A stretch of DNA of 50,132 nt from JAFGSG01 sp964626055 (GTDB taxonomy: Bacteria; Spirochaetota; UBA4802; JAFGDQ01). Each line of letters opens with the position of its first letter. The first letter of the stretch is position 1. The notes beneath the pieces were generated by a model. The model saw only the letters and a program-made list of their open reading frames with translations. It was not told the DNA's origin and did not search any database. Location of the stretch: NCBI GenBank assembly GCA_964626055.1, contig CAZVDF010000020.1, positions 1-50,132 on the forward strand, read 5' to 3'. The translations under genes were made by a program, and so were the position numbers. Positions 42,135 through 50,011 of the stretch are shown here, piece by piece.

Positions 42135-42432
42135 CGAAAAACTAAATCGCAGCGCCAAGACCGCAATACAGTAATAATCGGGAGGGAATTACTATATTGC
42201 TCCTTGTTATTAGAATCTATCGGCCATTTTAAGTAAAAACTTGAGTAAAATTTATTGAAATTACCGATATGGCGTCACATCGGTTTTTCGAAGCTAATAA
42301 TTCCAGAAAATTAAATATATTATAACAATTTATTTAGAGTGCATCCCAAAACCTATATAAAGTAAAATGTGATCAATGGCACTCTAAACTTTATTATTAA
42401 TAAATATAAGAAATGCACAGGCAGTATTTCCG
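42135..42432. other. Intergenic region before rsgA with a dyad and a weak hairpin
   Basis: There is no gene here. ACCGAT/ATCGGT at 42263-42284 followed by TTTTT forms a small terminator-like hairpin. TTTAGAGTGC at 42333-42342 is inverted perfectly at 42379-42388. Between these arms lies TATAAA (42355-42360), which with TTTAGA as -35 box and 16 to 17 bases of spacing might be the rsgA promoter. Confidence 0.45.
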
Positions 42433-43368
42433 GTGGAAGAACGAACAGGCATAATAACCAGGGTTTTCGGACTATATTACACGGTTAAACATAATAATGA
42501 ATATATTAATTGTGTATTGAGAGGGAAAATCCGGCAAAGCAAAGAACTTGAAATCTTCGCAGATCCGGCTGCAGTGGGTGATAACGTACTATTCGAGCCA
42601 AACAATGACGGCACAGGCGTAATAAATAAAATTCTTAAAAGGAAAAATATTTTTTCCCGTAAAGAAAAAGGAAAAAATAAAAAGGAGGATATAATTGCCT
42701 GTAATCTTGACCTGGTAGTTATCATACAATCATTTAAAAATCCAAAACTCAACCTTAGGTTTACCGACAGGCTAATAGTAAGGTGTGAAAAGGAAAAAAT
42801 CCCGGCCCTGGTCTGTATCAATAAATTAGACCTTGCGGAAAAAAGCGCAGTTAAATATATAAAGAATTATTATTCCGGGGCGAATATCAATCTCATTTTC
42901 ACAAGCGTAGTAAGCGGCAAAGGGATAAAAGAACTGAAAGAAATCCTGCGCAATAAAATTTCCTTATTTATCGGCAGTTCGGGAGTGGGCAAGACAAGCA
43001 TATTAAATCACATCGCACCGGGATTAAACCGGATGACATCCGAAGTATCCGAAAGCACTAATAAAGGACGCCATACGACCTCAAACGTCGAAATGATATA
43101 TCTGCCCGCCGATATAATTCTGATCGACAGCCCCGGCTTAAGAGAATTCGGTCTGATGGATATTGAGCCTCATATGCTGGGTTTTTATTTCAATGAATTT
43201 AATCCATATCTGGCCAGGTGCGGCTTCAATCCGTGCACTCACGATCATGAACCTGGCTGCGAAGTGAAAATACAGGTCGAAAAAGGCTCTATATCCGGAG
43301 ACAGGTATATATCGTATATTAATATTTTAAACTCTTTAAGAGAATATTATAACAGGAAATATGAATGA
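42433..43368 (+). CDS. rsgA: Ribosome small subunit-dependent GTPase A
   Basis: RsgA checks 30S subunit maturation. The 311-residue protein has an N-terminal OB-fold (1-75) and a circularly permuted GTPase domain with motif order G4 (NKLDL, 130-134), G1 (GSSGVGKTS, 182-190) and G3 (DSPG, 233-236). A C-terminal zinc site has Cys263, Cys268, His270 and Cys276 in ARCGFNPCTHDHEPGCEV. The start is a GTG at 42433 with a weak ribosome-binding site; no later Met fits, because the OB-fold needs these residues. Its last bases overlap the start of the ABC ATPase gene (ATGA). Confidence 0.94.
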   Translation: MEERTGIITRVFGLYYTVKHNNEYINCVLRGKIRQSKELEIFADPAAVGDNVLFEPNNDGTGVINKILKRKNIFSRKEKGKNKKEDIIACNLDLVVIIQSFKNPKLNLRFTDRLIVRCEKEKIPALVCINKLDLAEKSAVKYIKNYYSGANINLIFTSVVSGKGIKELKEILRNKISLFIGSSGVGKTSILNHIAPGLNRMTSEVSESTNKGRHTTSNVEMIYLPADIILIDSPGLREFGLMDIEPHMLGFYFNEFNPYLARCGFNPCTHDHEPGCEVKIQVEKGSISGDRYISYINILNSLREYYNRKYE

Positions 43369-44111
43369 TACATGTTGAAAACTTAAGCGTTTCCTTCGAA
43401 AAAAAAATTATTCTTAATAATATATGTCTGGATGTCGAAGCCGGGGAGTCTCTGGTATTATTCGGCAAAAACGGTTCCGGAAAATCCGTATTCTTAAAAA
43501 CGATTGCCGGTCTAATTCCGGATTACAGCGGCTTAATAAAAATAAACGGGACCGATATTAAAAAATTGCCGGGAAAGAATTCATTACTGGATATTAATAT
43601 TAATACAGCTTATGTTTTCCAGAAAGGCGGCCTTTTCGATTCTATGAATGTATTTGAAAATGTAGCCTTCCCTCTTCGCAGAAGGCGTCGGCCAGAAAAC
43701 GAGATAAAGGACGCCGTATCCCGTTCTCTTAAAAGAGTAGGGCTTTCCGGGAACGAGCAAAAGCTTCCTTCCGAACTGAGCGGCGGCATGCAGAAACGGG
43801 TCGGGCTAGCCCGCGCGATATGTGTTAATCCGGACTTCATACTGTATGATGACCCTACTGCCGGGCTTGACCCGATATTGTCCGACTCAATTGCAGATCT
43901 TATCAAAGAGATCAAAGAAGACAACATGACCACATCTATTATGGCAACCCACGATCTGAAAGTGGCAAAAAAAACGGCCGTGAAAGCGGCTTTACTATAT
44001 AAAGGCGAAATTGTGTTTTCCGGTTCCATTGATGAATTCTTAAGCAGTGAAAATACTTATGCGAAACAATTCATTGAAGCAAAACCTGATGGTCCGATAG
44101 ATATTTTCTAA
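43365..44111 (+). CDS. ABC transporter ATPase, MlaF-like
   Basis: The 248-residue ATPase has Walker A GKNGSGKS, the Q-loop segment AYVFQKGGLFDSMNVFENVAFPLR, signature LSGGMQKRVGLARA, Walker B FILYDDPTAGLDP and H-loop ATHDL. The GGLFDSMNV.ENVAFPLR Q-loop region is a hallmark of MlaF/Ttg2A ATPases of the Mce-linked phospholipid transporters that keep outer-membrane lipid asymmetry. The permease (mlaE) and Mce subunit (mlaD), which usually follow directly, are absent here. The gene overlaps rsgA by four bases. It is an orphan ATPase by position; partners may be elsewhere. Confidence 0.88.
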   Translation: MIHVENLSVSFEKKIILNNICLDVEAGESLVLFGKNGSGKSVFLKTIAGLIPDYSGLIKINGTDIKKLPGKNSLLDININTAYVFQKGGLFDSMNVFENVAFPLRRRRRPENEIKDAVSRSLKRVGLSGNEQKLPSELSGGMQKRVGLARAICVNPDFILYDDPTAGLDPILSDSIADLIKEIKEDNMTTSIMATHDLKVAKKTAVKAALLYKGEIVFSGSIDEFLSSENTYAKQFIEAKPDGPIDIF

Positions 44112-44180
44112 AAAATTCAAAAATTTTGTTGAAATAATTGATATAATAGACGCAATGTCCTATACGAATAAACGTCTAGT

Positions 44181-44246
44181 TATCTTAAAAATACGTTTTG
44201 CTCTTAAATAAATTGAAATATATTACAAAATTATAATTTTGAGATG
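44181..44246. repeat. AT-rich interspersed repeat, copy 5
   Basis: The copy begins TATCTTAAAAATACGTTTTG, has the core AAATAAATTGAAATATATTACAAAA and ends TATAATTTTGAGATGG, the inverse of the family start. It sits between the MlaF-like gene and the PilZ gene. Confidence 0.6.
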
Positions 44247-44287
44247 GCTTTAGAAATTTTTGTGCAATTGTTTTATAAGAGTGTTTA

Positions 44288-44623
44288 ATGTCTGCTGAAA
44301 AGAGAAGAAACAAAAGAGTAAATATATCCGAAGATTACTTTTACTATCCCCAGAATAAAGAAAAAAAAATAAATTGCATACTGAACAATATATCGATTAC
44401 AGGCGCATGTATAACATCCAATGAAGAAATAAAAAAAGAAGATGTTATATATTTCAACATACGCGGCACAAAGGATCTGGCTTTAAAATCAAAAGCCGTC
44501 TGGAAGATCGACAATCAATACGGAATTCAGTTTATCCTCGATTCAAATAAAGAGTTCGAAATAATAAGTTATATTATGAACAATATTGTTAATATTAATG
44601 ATCAGAAACCTTTAAAAAAATAA
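44288..44623 (+). CDS. PilZ domain protein
   Basis: The 111-residue single-domain protein has the cyclic-di-GMP binding motif in two parts: the arginine-rich RRNKRVNI at 5-12 and NNISITGACI at about 37-46, corresponding to the consensus (D/N)xSxxG. VIYFNIRGTKDLALKSKAVWKIDNQYGIQFI matches the barrel. It is likely to sense cyclic di-GMP and pass this on by protein contact, for example to motility or surface functions. It lies alone between a repeat and ilvE. Confidence 0.85.
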   Translation: MSAEKRRNKRVNISEDYFYYPQNKEKKINCILNNISITGACITSNEEIKKEDVIYFNIRGTKDLALKSKAVWKIDNQYGIQFILDSNKEFEIISYIMNNIVNINDQKPLKK

Positions 44624-44676
44624 CTATTGAAGTAAAAATTGATTAAATCTATATAATATTACAGGGCGTAAAAGAC

Positions 44677-45714
44677 ATGAAAAATACAAAAATCAGGAAA
44701 GCAAACCTCGACTGGAAAAATCTTCCTTTTAATTACATAAAAACGGATTATAATGTACGCTGTTACTTCAAGAACGGCAAATGGAGCAAACCCGAACTTA
44801 CCAGGGATGAAACAATTAAAATGCACATGGCCGATCCGTGCCTGCATTACGGGCAGGAAGCTTTTGAGGGTCTGAAAGTATTTGAATCAATAGACGGTCG
44901 AATTGTCTCGTTCAGGCCGGAAGAGAATGCCAAAAGACTTCAAAACTCCAGCGAACGCATATTAATTCCGAAGATTTCAGTTGATATGTTCATGGATGCC
45001 CTGCATAAACTCGTAGCTGCCAATATGAAATATGTTCCGCCGTTCGGAACCGGGGCAAGCCTGTATGTAAGGCCTCTCGTCATAGGAACAGGCGCGCAGG
45101 TAGGGCTTGGTCCCGCGAGAGAATATTTATTTGTTATGTTTGCCTGCCCGGTCGGACCGTATTACAAGGGCGGATTCAAACCTGTAAAAGCAATAGTCCT
45201 TGAAGATTTTGACAGGGCAGCGCCGCTCGGCGTAGGAGCCTATAAAGTAGGCGGCAATTACTCTGCAGGACTTATCGGGCATGAATTCAGCAAGAATAAA
45301 GGCTTCCCCGTTGAATTGTACCTCGATCCGAAAAAAAAGAAATACGTGGACGAATTCGGGACATCTAATTTTATCGGCATATTCGGCAACAAATATATTA
45401 CTCCGGCATCAACTTCTATTCTGCCCAGCATTACAAACAACAGTCTTTCGGTGATTGCAGACGATATGGGAATGAAAGTCGAAAGGAGACAGATTAAAAT
45501 ATCGGAAATAAAAAAATTCAGCGAAATAGGCGCGGTCGGTACTGCAGCGGTGGTTACTCCCGTGTATCTTATTCACTATAAAGGCAGGGACTTTATCTTT
45601 GGAAACGAAGAAAAAGCTGGCCCTGTAATTACTAATCTTTATAACAGACTTACGAGAATCCAGACCGCTGAAGATCCGGATAAATTCGGCTGGCTGGATA
45701 TAATCAGTAAATAG
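44677..45714 (+). CDS. ilvE: Branched-chain amino acid aminotransferase
   Basis: IlvE carries out the last step of leucine, isoleucine and valine synthesis, using PLP. The 345-residue fold-type IV enzyme has LHYGQEAFEGLKVFESIDGRIVSFRPEENAKRLQNS, RPLVIGTGAQVGLGPAREYLFVMFACPVGPYYKGGF and the PLP lysine Lys190 in PLGVGAYKVGGNYSAGL. KKYVDEFGTSNFIGIFGN and SILPSITNNSLSVIADDMGMKVERR follow. It is the long eukaryote-like/Leptospira-type form. It ends in a hairpin (45714-45741) shared with the convergent next gene. Confidence 0.95.
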   Translation: MKNTKIRKANLDWKNLPFNYIKTDYNVRCYFKNGKWSKPELTRDETIKMHMADPCLHYGQEAFEGLKVFESIDGRIVSFRPEENAKRLQNSSERILIPKISVDMFMDALHKLVAANMKYVPPFGTGASLYVRPLVIGTGAQVGLGPAREYLFVMFACPVGPYYKGGFKPVKAIVLEDFDRAAPLGVGAYKVGGNYSAGLIGHEFSKNKGFPVELYLDPKKKKYVDEFGTSNFIGIFGNKYITPASTSILPSITNNSLSVIADDMGMKVERRQIKISEIKKFSEIGAVGTAAVVTPVYLIHYKGRDFIFGNEEKAGPVITNLYNRLTRIQTAEDPDKFGWLDIISK

Positions 45715-45741
45715 TGAAATCCAGACCGATCAGGATTTCAC
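45714..45741. terminator. Hairpin across the convergent gene ends
   Basis: GTGAAATCC at 45714-45722 pairs perfectly with GGATTTCAC at 45733-45741 over a ten-base loop. It includes the last base of the ilvE stop and the stop plus last codons of the convergent small gene. It lacks a long U tract, so it is probably a weak bidirectional terminator. Confidence 0.55.
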
Positions 45742-45924
45742 AACTCTTTCGGCCTGAGAAGCTAAATATTTTACGAGAGTTTGTTCCGTTATAGATCCAA
45801 GATTGACCAGAATTATTCCTATCAGGCCTCCCTCCTCTTTCTGGATTTCAAGCGCTTTGTCCAATTGATCCTGTGTTATCTCTCCGGCTTCGACCAGCAT
45901 CTCGCCTAAAAGGGGCTTTGCCAT
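45730..45924 (-). CDS. Stand-alone GspE/MshE N-terminal-like helical domain
   Basis: The 64-residue protein reads MAKPLLGEMLVEAGEITQDQLDKALEIQKEEGGLIGIILVNLGSITEQTLVKYLASQ. This is the (L)GE.LVE.G.IT..QLD.AL..Q repeat known from the N-terminus of type II secretion and pilus ATPases and from MshEN cyclic-di-GMP modules, here with nothing else attached. Strong AGGAGG before the ATG supports real translation. It might bind a nucleotide or cyclic di-GMP, or act as an interaction domain. Only one copy of the repeat is present, while full cyclic-di-GMP sites usually use two, so dimerisation would be needed. It is convergent with ilvE. Confidence 0.82.
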   Translation of the reverse strand: MAKPLLGEMLVEAGEITQDQLDKALEIQKEEGGLIGIILVNLGSITEQTLVKYLASQAERVVKS

Positions 45925-46219
45925 TATAATCCTCCTGAATTGATTCCCAATAATTATCTTAATGATTTATTTGTTTTAGAATGTCATCATTTTTATTCAT
46001 ATGGAATATGGTCAAATCAGTAAACCAGCTACGGATTTTACTACCAATAATTATATATTCCAGTTGAGCTTATGTTCACATTACACATAGTAAATAAAAA
46101 ATCAGGAAAAGTCAATTTAAAAATATTATCCCATAGAAGTATATAAATTGACAAATAAATTAAATGCGGGATCATAATCACTTTTATCAATAAACTCTTA
46201 ATAACTTTTGGAGAATACC

Positions 46220-47257
46220 ATGCTTTTGTTCCGGGATATTTTCCCAGGGAAAGATCTGGTTTTTATAGCCGAAATAGGGCTTAACCACAATGGGAAAATC
46301 GATATCGCGAAAAAAATGATAATCGAAGCGCATAATGCCGGGGCCGATGCGGTAAAATTTCAGACATTCATCCCGGAAAAAATGAATTCCGTATATACCG
46401 ATTCATTAATAAAATACGGCAGTGAAAAAAATCCGGACACAAAAATAATCGATTTTTTCAAAAAATTCGTTTTATCAAAGGATGAATATAAAGAATTAAT
46501 GTTTCTGGCATCTAAATTAAAGATGGAATTTTTCTCCAGCCCGTTCGATATTGAATCCGTAGAATTACTCGAGCAGCTTGGGGTCAAATTCTACAAAATA
46601 GCTTCTTCCGAAGTGACAAATCATATCCTGCTGAGAAGAATAGCGTCAGCGAATAAACCGGTTATTATGTCCACGGGGATTTCGAACAAAGACGAAATCG
46701 GTATGGCCGTAGATTTACTCAGAAATAGCGGAACGCCGGATATAATACTTCTGCACTGCGTTTCGTTATACCCGCTGCCGCCCGAACATGCGAACCTGAA
46801 CAGGATAGTATCCCTAAAAAAAATATTCGGGCTTGAGACGGGTTATTCGGATCACAGTAAAGACAGCAAAACATGCGAGATAGCGGCTGCGCTGGGAGCC
46901 AGAGTATTTGAAAAACATATGACTTTGAACAGGGATATGGAATGTCCCGACAAAGAAGTATCCCTGGCGCCCGATGAACTAAAGAGCTTTATACAATCGG
47001 CAAAGCAGGTGAAAACGATGTCGGGGAGCGGCCAGATAAATTTCGGCGACTCAGAAAAAAATGTTGCAAGATTAGCGCGAAAAAGTCTATTTGCTAATAG
47101 AACCATACCGAAGGGAAAAGCCCTGACGGTTGATGACGTAGTCCCGAAACGTCCGGGAGTCGGCATCCCTGTTTATGAATTAAACAGCATGATCGGAAAA
47201 ATAACAAACACGGAAATCGAAGAAGACCATTTGATCAGAATGGAATATTTCGACTGA
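46220..47257 (+). CDS. NeuB/SpsE-family sialic acid-type synthase
   Basis: The 345-residue enzyme family condenses phosphoenolpyruvate with a six-carbon amino sugar to nonulosonic acids (sialic, legionaminic or pseudaminic acid). It has FIAEIGLNHNGKIDIAKKMIIEAHNAGADAVKFQTF, the FSSPFDIESVELLEQLGVKFYKIASSE block, PVIMSTGISN, LHCVSLYPLPPEHANLN, GYSDHSKDS and EKHMTLNRDMECPDKEVSL. A C-terminal SAF domain (RKSLFANRTIPKGKALTVDDVVPKRPGVGIP) completes it. I use the ATG at 46220 because GGAG lies at 46210-46213; an in-frame TTG at 46208 overlaps that site. The exact sugar product cannot be named. Other nonulosonate genes are not in the window. Confidence 0.9.
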   Translation: MLLFRDIFPGKDLVFIAEIGLNHNGKIDIAKKMIIEAHNAGADAVKFQTFIPEKMNSVYTDSLIKYGSEKNPDTKIIDFFKKFVLSKDEYKELMFLASKLKMEFFSSPFDIESVELLEQLGVKFYKIASSEVTNHILLRRIASANKPVIMSTGISNKDEIGMAVDLLRNSGTPDIILLHCVSLYPLPPEHANLNRIVSLKKIFGLETGYSDHSKDSKTCEIAAALGARVFEKHMTLNRDMECPDKEVSLAPDELKSFIQSAKQVKTMSGSGQINFGDSEKNVARLARKSLFANRTIPKGKALTVDDVVPKRPGVGIPVYELNSMIGKITNTEIEEDHLIRMEYFD

Positions 47258-47287
47258 TTGGATATCACAATTGAATGGAGTAGCTGA

Positions 47288-47821
47288 ATGGCTTTAAAAA
47301 GACTTTTTTTATTTTTATTAATCGTCATTGTCCTTAACCTGCAATGTTCAATATTTTCTGTTAAGAGCACACTGTATTCGGGTGATGAATTTAAAATATT
47401 CGAAAAATCGATAAATGCCCTGGAATACGGCTACGGCTATGATTATGAGATGGACATATATTATATTTATTCATATTCTTACAGCAAAGATAATTTTGAT
47501 AAAAAAGAAAAGGCTTTTGCGGAAATAATCAATAATGCAGATTATAAAACGGTTATCAACATATATGAAAAAATACTTAAGATGCAGTCGGCTACAAATT
47601 ATAAACTGAATAAATATAAAAACGAACCGAGATGGAAGTATTATACATTTATAAAGAATGATCTGAACGGGCCGCTTAATAATTATTCCAACCTGCTGTC
47701 GAAATACATCCTTAAAAAAAATCCGTCGCTGGCCGATTTTTTTGAAATGAGGAAAGCGTCAATTAACGTTGAAGTGACTGATGAGTATACAAGAAAAGAG
47801 GACCTGACCGATACGTTTTAA
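47288..47821 (+). CDS. Small lipoprotein of unknown function
   Basis: The 177-residue protein has a signal peptide MALKRLFLFLLIVIVLNLQC; the cysteine at residue 20 after LNLQ is a likely lipidation site of the loose spirochaetal type. The body is rich in Tyr, Lys and Asn (YGYGYDYEMDIYYIYSYSYSKDNF) and then helical. I do not recognise a family. GGAG precedes the ATG by eight bases. It starts 30 bases after the NeuB-like gene on the same strand, so the two may be co-transcribed. Its stop codon overlaps the convergent acyl-CoA synthetase stop. Confidence 0.75.
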   Translation: MALKRLFLFLLIVIVLNLQCSIFSVKSTLYSGDEFKIFEKSINALEYGYGYDYEMDIYYIYSYSYSKDNFDKKEKAFAEIINNADYKTVINIYEKILKMQSATNYKLNKYKNEPRWKYYTFIKNDLNGPLNNYSNLLSKYILKKNPSLADFFEMRKASINVEVTDEYTRKEDLTDTF

Positions 47822-49287
47822 GCTTTGTTCATTCTTTCACGCATTCGATAAAAATCAAACATCTTTTTCAGGACTTTAACCGCTCTTTCGGGAGATTTAA
47901 ATACGATGTAATTATGCTCTCTCATATTTTCATAGGCATTATCATCACCGCCGATCTCCACATGAATGATCGGTTTATCATACTTCTTCATGCAGCTTAG
48001 TATTGCTTCTCTTCTCACATTGATATATTCGGCGACTTTTTGAGATAAAATATCCATATCCTCTTTTTTTAAGCCGAATCTTTCGCTGTATTCGCCGAAA
48101 TCATAAAACAAAACAGGCGATACTCCTCCCATGCTTATGACCGAATCGACGCCTTCCCATGACGCCATAAGCTCGATTGCCTTTGGGAATATTTCCATTG
48201 ATAAGACGGCAGCCAGATCAACCGGGTTCCTTCTGCTCCAGTATTTGGGAAGCATTTCATCCAGCCTTGATATTATCGCAGCCGGCAATTCCGGGAGAAC
48301 AAAACCGCGGGCTTCGCATTCATCCGCGGTAATTACGCCCCAGCCCCCCCCTAATGTTATGATCCCTACTCTGTTGCCTTTCGGAAGCGGGTAAGCAAGG
48401 AACGCGCCTACCAGGTCAGTCATTTCCTCACTGGATTCCGCTTCGATTATTCCGCATTGCTTAAAGACTGACCTGTATATTTCGATAGAGCCTGCCATTG
48501 CGCCCGTGTGCGAAGCTGCAGCCATTTGCCCGCTGTGTGTTTTCCCTGACTTGTAAATAATTATGGGCTTCGACGCCTTTATGTCCCTGCAGATATCCAG
48601 AACGCGCTTCCCGGATTTAAGGCTCTCGATATAAAGCGCGATTACCTTAGTTTTCTCGTCCGATGCGAAATATGATATATAATCCTCGCATTTTATGATG
48701 GCTTCGTTCCCGCTGCTCACAACTTTGCTTATGCCGATCCCGTTCTTGCTGCAGTCGCTCATGATCTGTGTCCCAACATTGCCGCTTTGCGAAATGATCG
48801 ATACATAACCGGGGTCGGTTTTTACATAGGTCATTAAAATAAATAAATTGCGGTAAGAATTATAAATGCCCATAGTATTGGGTCCGACTAGCGTTAAACC
48901 GGCTTTCCTTGCCTTTTCGGCGATCTCATTTTCAAGAAGAGCGCCCTCTTTCCCGGTCTCGCTGAAATCCGAAGTAATTACAATTACGCATTTTACGCAT
49001 TTATTAATGCAGTCATCGACAACACCGGATACCTTATTCGCAGGCACCGTTACTACGACAAGATCCACATCTTCCTTTATGGCGGATAAAGACGGATAAC
49101 ACGGCAGCCCGAATATCGAGTTATAATTCGGGTTAACGGGGAAAAATGCCCCCTTATAATGCGATCTTATTATATTTGCGGGAATGACAAATCCCCATTT
49201 GCCCGGCACGGGAGTCGCTCCGACAAATGCTATTGCTGAGGGATTAAATAATGTCTGAATGTCCAATTTATTATTTATGCTATTCAT
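47818..49287 (-). CDS. Acyl-CoA synthetase (ADP-forming), alpha subunit-like
   Basis: The protein of about 489 residues has a CoA-binding domain (LFNPSAIAFVGATPVPGKWGFVIPANI ... FPVNPNYNSIFGLPCYPSL), a second Rossmann domain (SIISQSGNVGTQIMSDCSKNGIGISKVVSSGNEAIIKCEDYISYFA) and a succinyl-CoA ligase-like domain. The last contains the phospho-histidine loop AAASHTGAMAGSIEIYRSVFKQ. These make up the alpha subunit of acetate-type ADP-forming acyl-CoA synthetases. The ATP-grasp beta subunit is not fused and not adjacent, so the enzyme is incomplete in this window. The ATG at 49285-49287 (MNSINNKLDIQTLF) is preferred; an upstream TTG adds a 16-residue tail without family support. Confidence 0.85.
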   Translation of the reverse strand: MNSINNKLDIQTLFNPSAIAFVGATPVPGKWGFVIPANIIRSHYKGAFFPVNPNYNSIFGLPCYPSLSAIKEDVDLVVVTVPANKVSGVVDDCINKCVKCVIVITSDFSETGKEGALLENEIAEKARKAGLTLVGPNTMGIYNSYRNLFILMTYVKTDPGYVSIISQSGNVGTQIMSDCSKNGIGISKVVSSGNEAIIKCEDYISYFASDEKTKVIALYIESLKSGKRVLDICRDIKASKPIIIYKSGKTHSGQMAAASHTGAMAGSIEIYRSVFKQCGIIEAESSEEMTDLVGAFLAYPLPKGNRVGIITLGGGWGVITADECEARGFVLPELPAAIISRLDEMLPKYWSRRNPVDLAAVLSMEIFPKAIELMASWEGVDSVISMGGVSPVLFYDFGEYSERFGLKKEDMDILSQKVAEYINVRREAILSCMKKYDKPIIHVEIGGDDNAYENMREHNYIVFKSPERAVKVLKKMFDFYRMRERMNKA

Positions 49288-49516
49288 GGCTGACCATATT
49301 ATTTTATTGCCATGAAATCGTAAATAAAATTTCAAAAATATATATAATTTTTATATGGGGGCAGCTGCGAGACAGCTTAAAATTATTGATATAAATAAGC
49401 GAATAATCATAAATTAGGGTAAACCACAAAAGAATAAAAAATACCTTCGGGATTACTTCTATATCTATTCCCAGCAGGAAAAAATCGAATAAAATCAATT
49501 CTCTTATATTATAATT

Positions 49517-50011
49517 CTAAACAGCTATTGCTTCCTTGAAATTATTATACCAGGACAGCTCATATGGAGTAAAATTATTGCGAATTTTCAGGCTGCTGTA
49601 ATAATCTTTCAATTTATTCAAATGCAGAGCTTCTTCATTTTCTTTTCCAGTTTCCTCCTCATTGTAACTATCTTCAACCCATTCGAGAAACGATTCGCTT
49701 TTGCCGGAGAATATTTCGTAACTGGAGATGATATCATATTTAACAGTATCAACGGCTCTTATGAAATCTTCATCGGACTCGTCCTGAAGATCATAAGCAA
49801 GCTCGGTCTGGAAATAATCGCCCCATGTTATCACCGAAGGCATTGTTTTTTGCGTTTCAAATATTTTATTTACTATTTTATCCTCCAGGTATTTTGCCGT
49901 CGAAATCCTATCGATAAATTCTTTGATAAGAAGCAGACATTGTATCTTTGTTATACTTAAAGAACCGTTATTGACCATCGGGATGAGCTCGTCATTCAAT
50001 ATGTATTCCAT
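49517..50011 (-). CDS. Unknown acidic protein
   Basis: I do not recognise this 164-residue protein. It is strongly acidic in the middle (LQDESDEDFIRAVDTVKYD, SEESF-like and EWVEDSYNEEETGKENEEAL) and mostly helical, without signal peptide or membrane segment. The ATG has a good ribosome-binding site, AAGGAG, eight bases before it, which supports real translation. The far flank (50012 to the window end) is AT-rich. No partner gene is visible on either side; the nearest neighbour on the same strand is the synthetase 180 bases downstream. A cytoplasmic interaction protein is as much as can be said. Confidence 0.7.
   Translation of the reverse strand: MEYILNDELIPMVNNGSLSITKIQCLLLIKEFIDRISTAKYLEDKIVNKIFETQKTMPSVITWGDYFQTELAYDLQDESDEDFIRAVDTVKYDIISSYEIFSGKSESFLEWVEDSYNEEETGKENEEALHLNKLKDYYSSLKIRNNFTPYELSWYNNFKEAIAV

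Noticed and set aside
42135..42300. Possible riboswitch before rsgA
   Set aside because: I could not match any known riboswitch core; only one small hairpin with a T run is clear.
49304..49498. 64-codon hydrophobic open frame on the minus strand
   Set aside because: AT-rich sequence with no ribosome-binding site; it overlaps the promoter side of the acyl-CoA synthetase gene.
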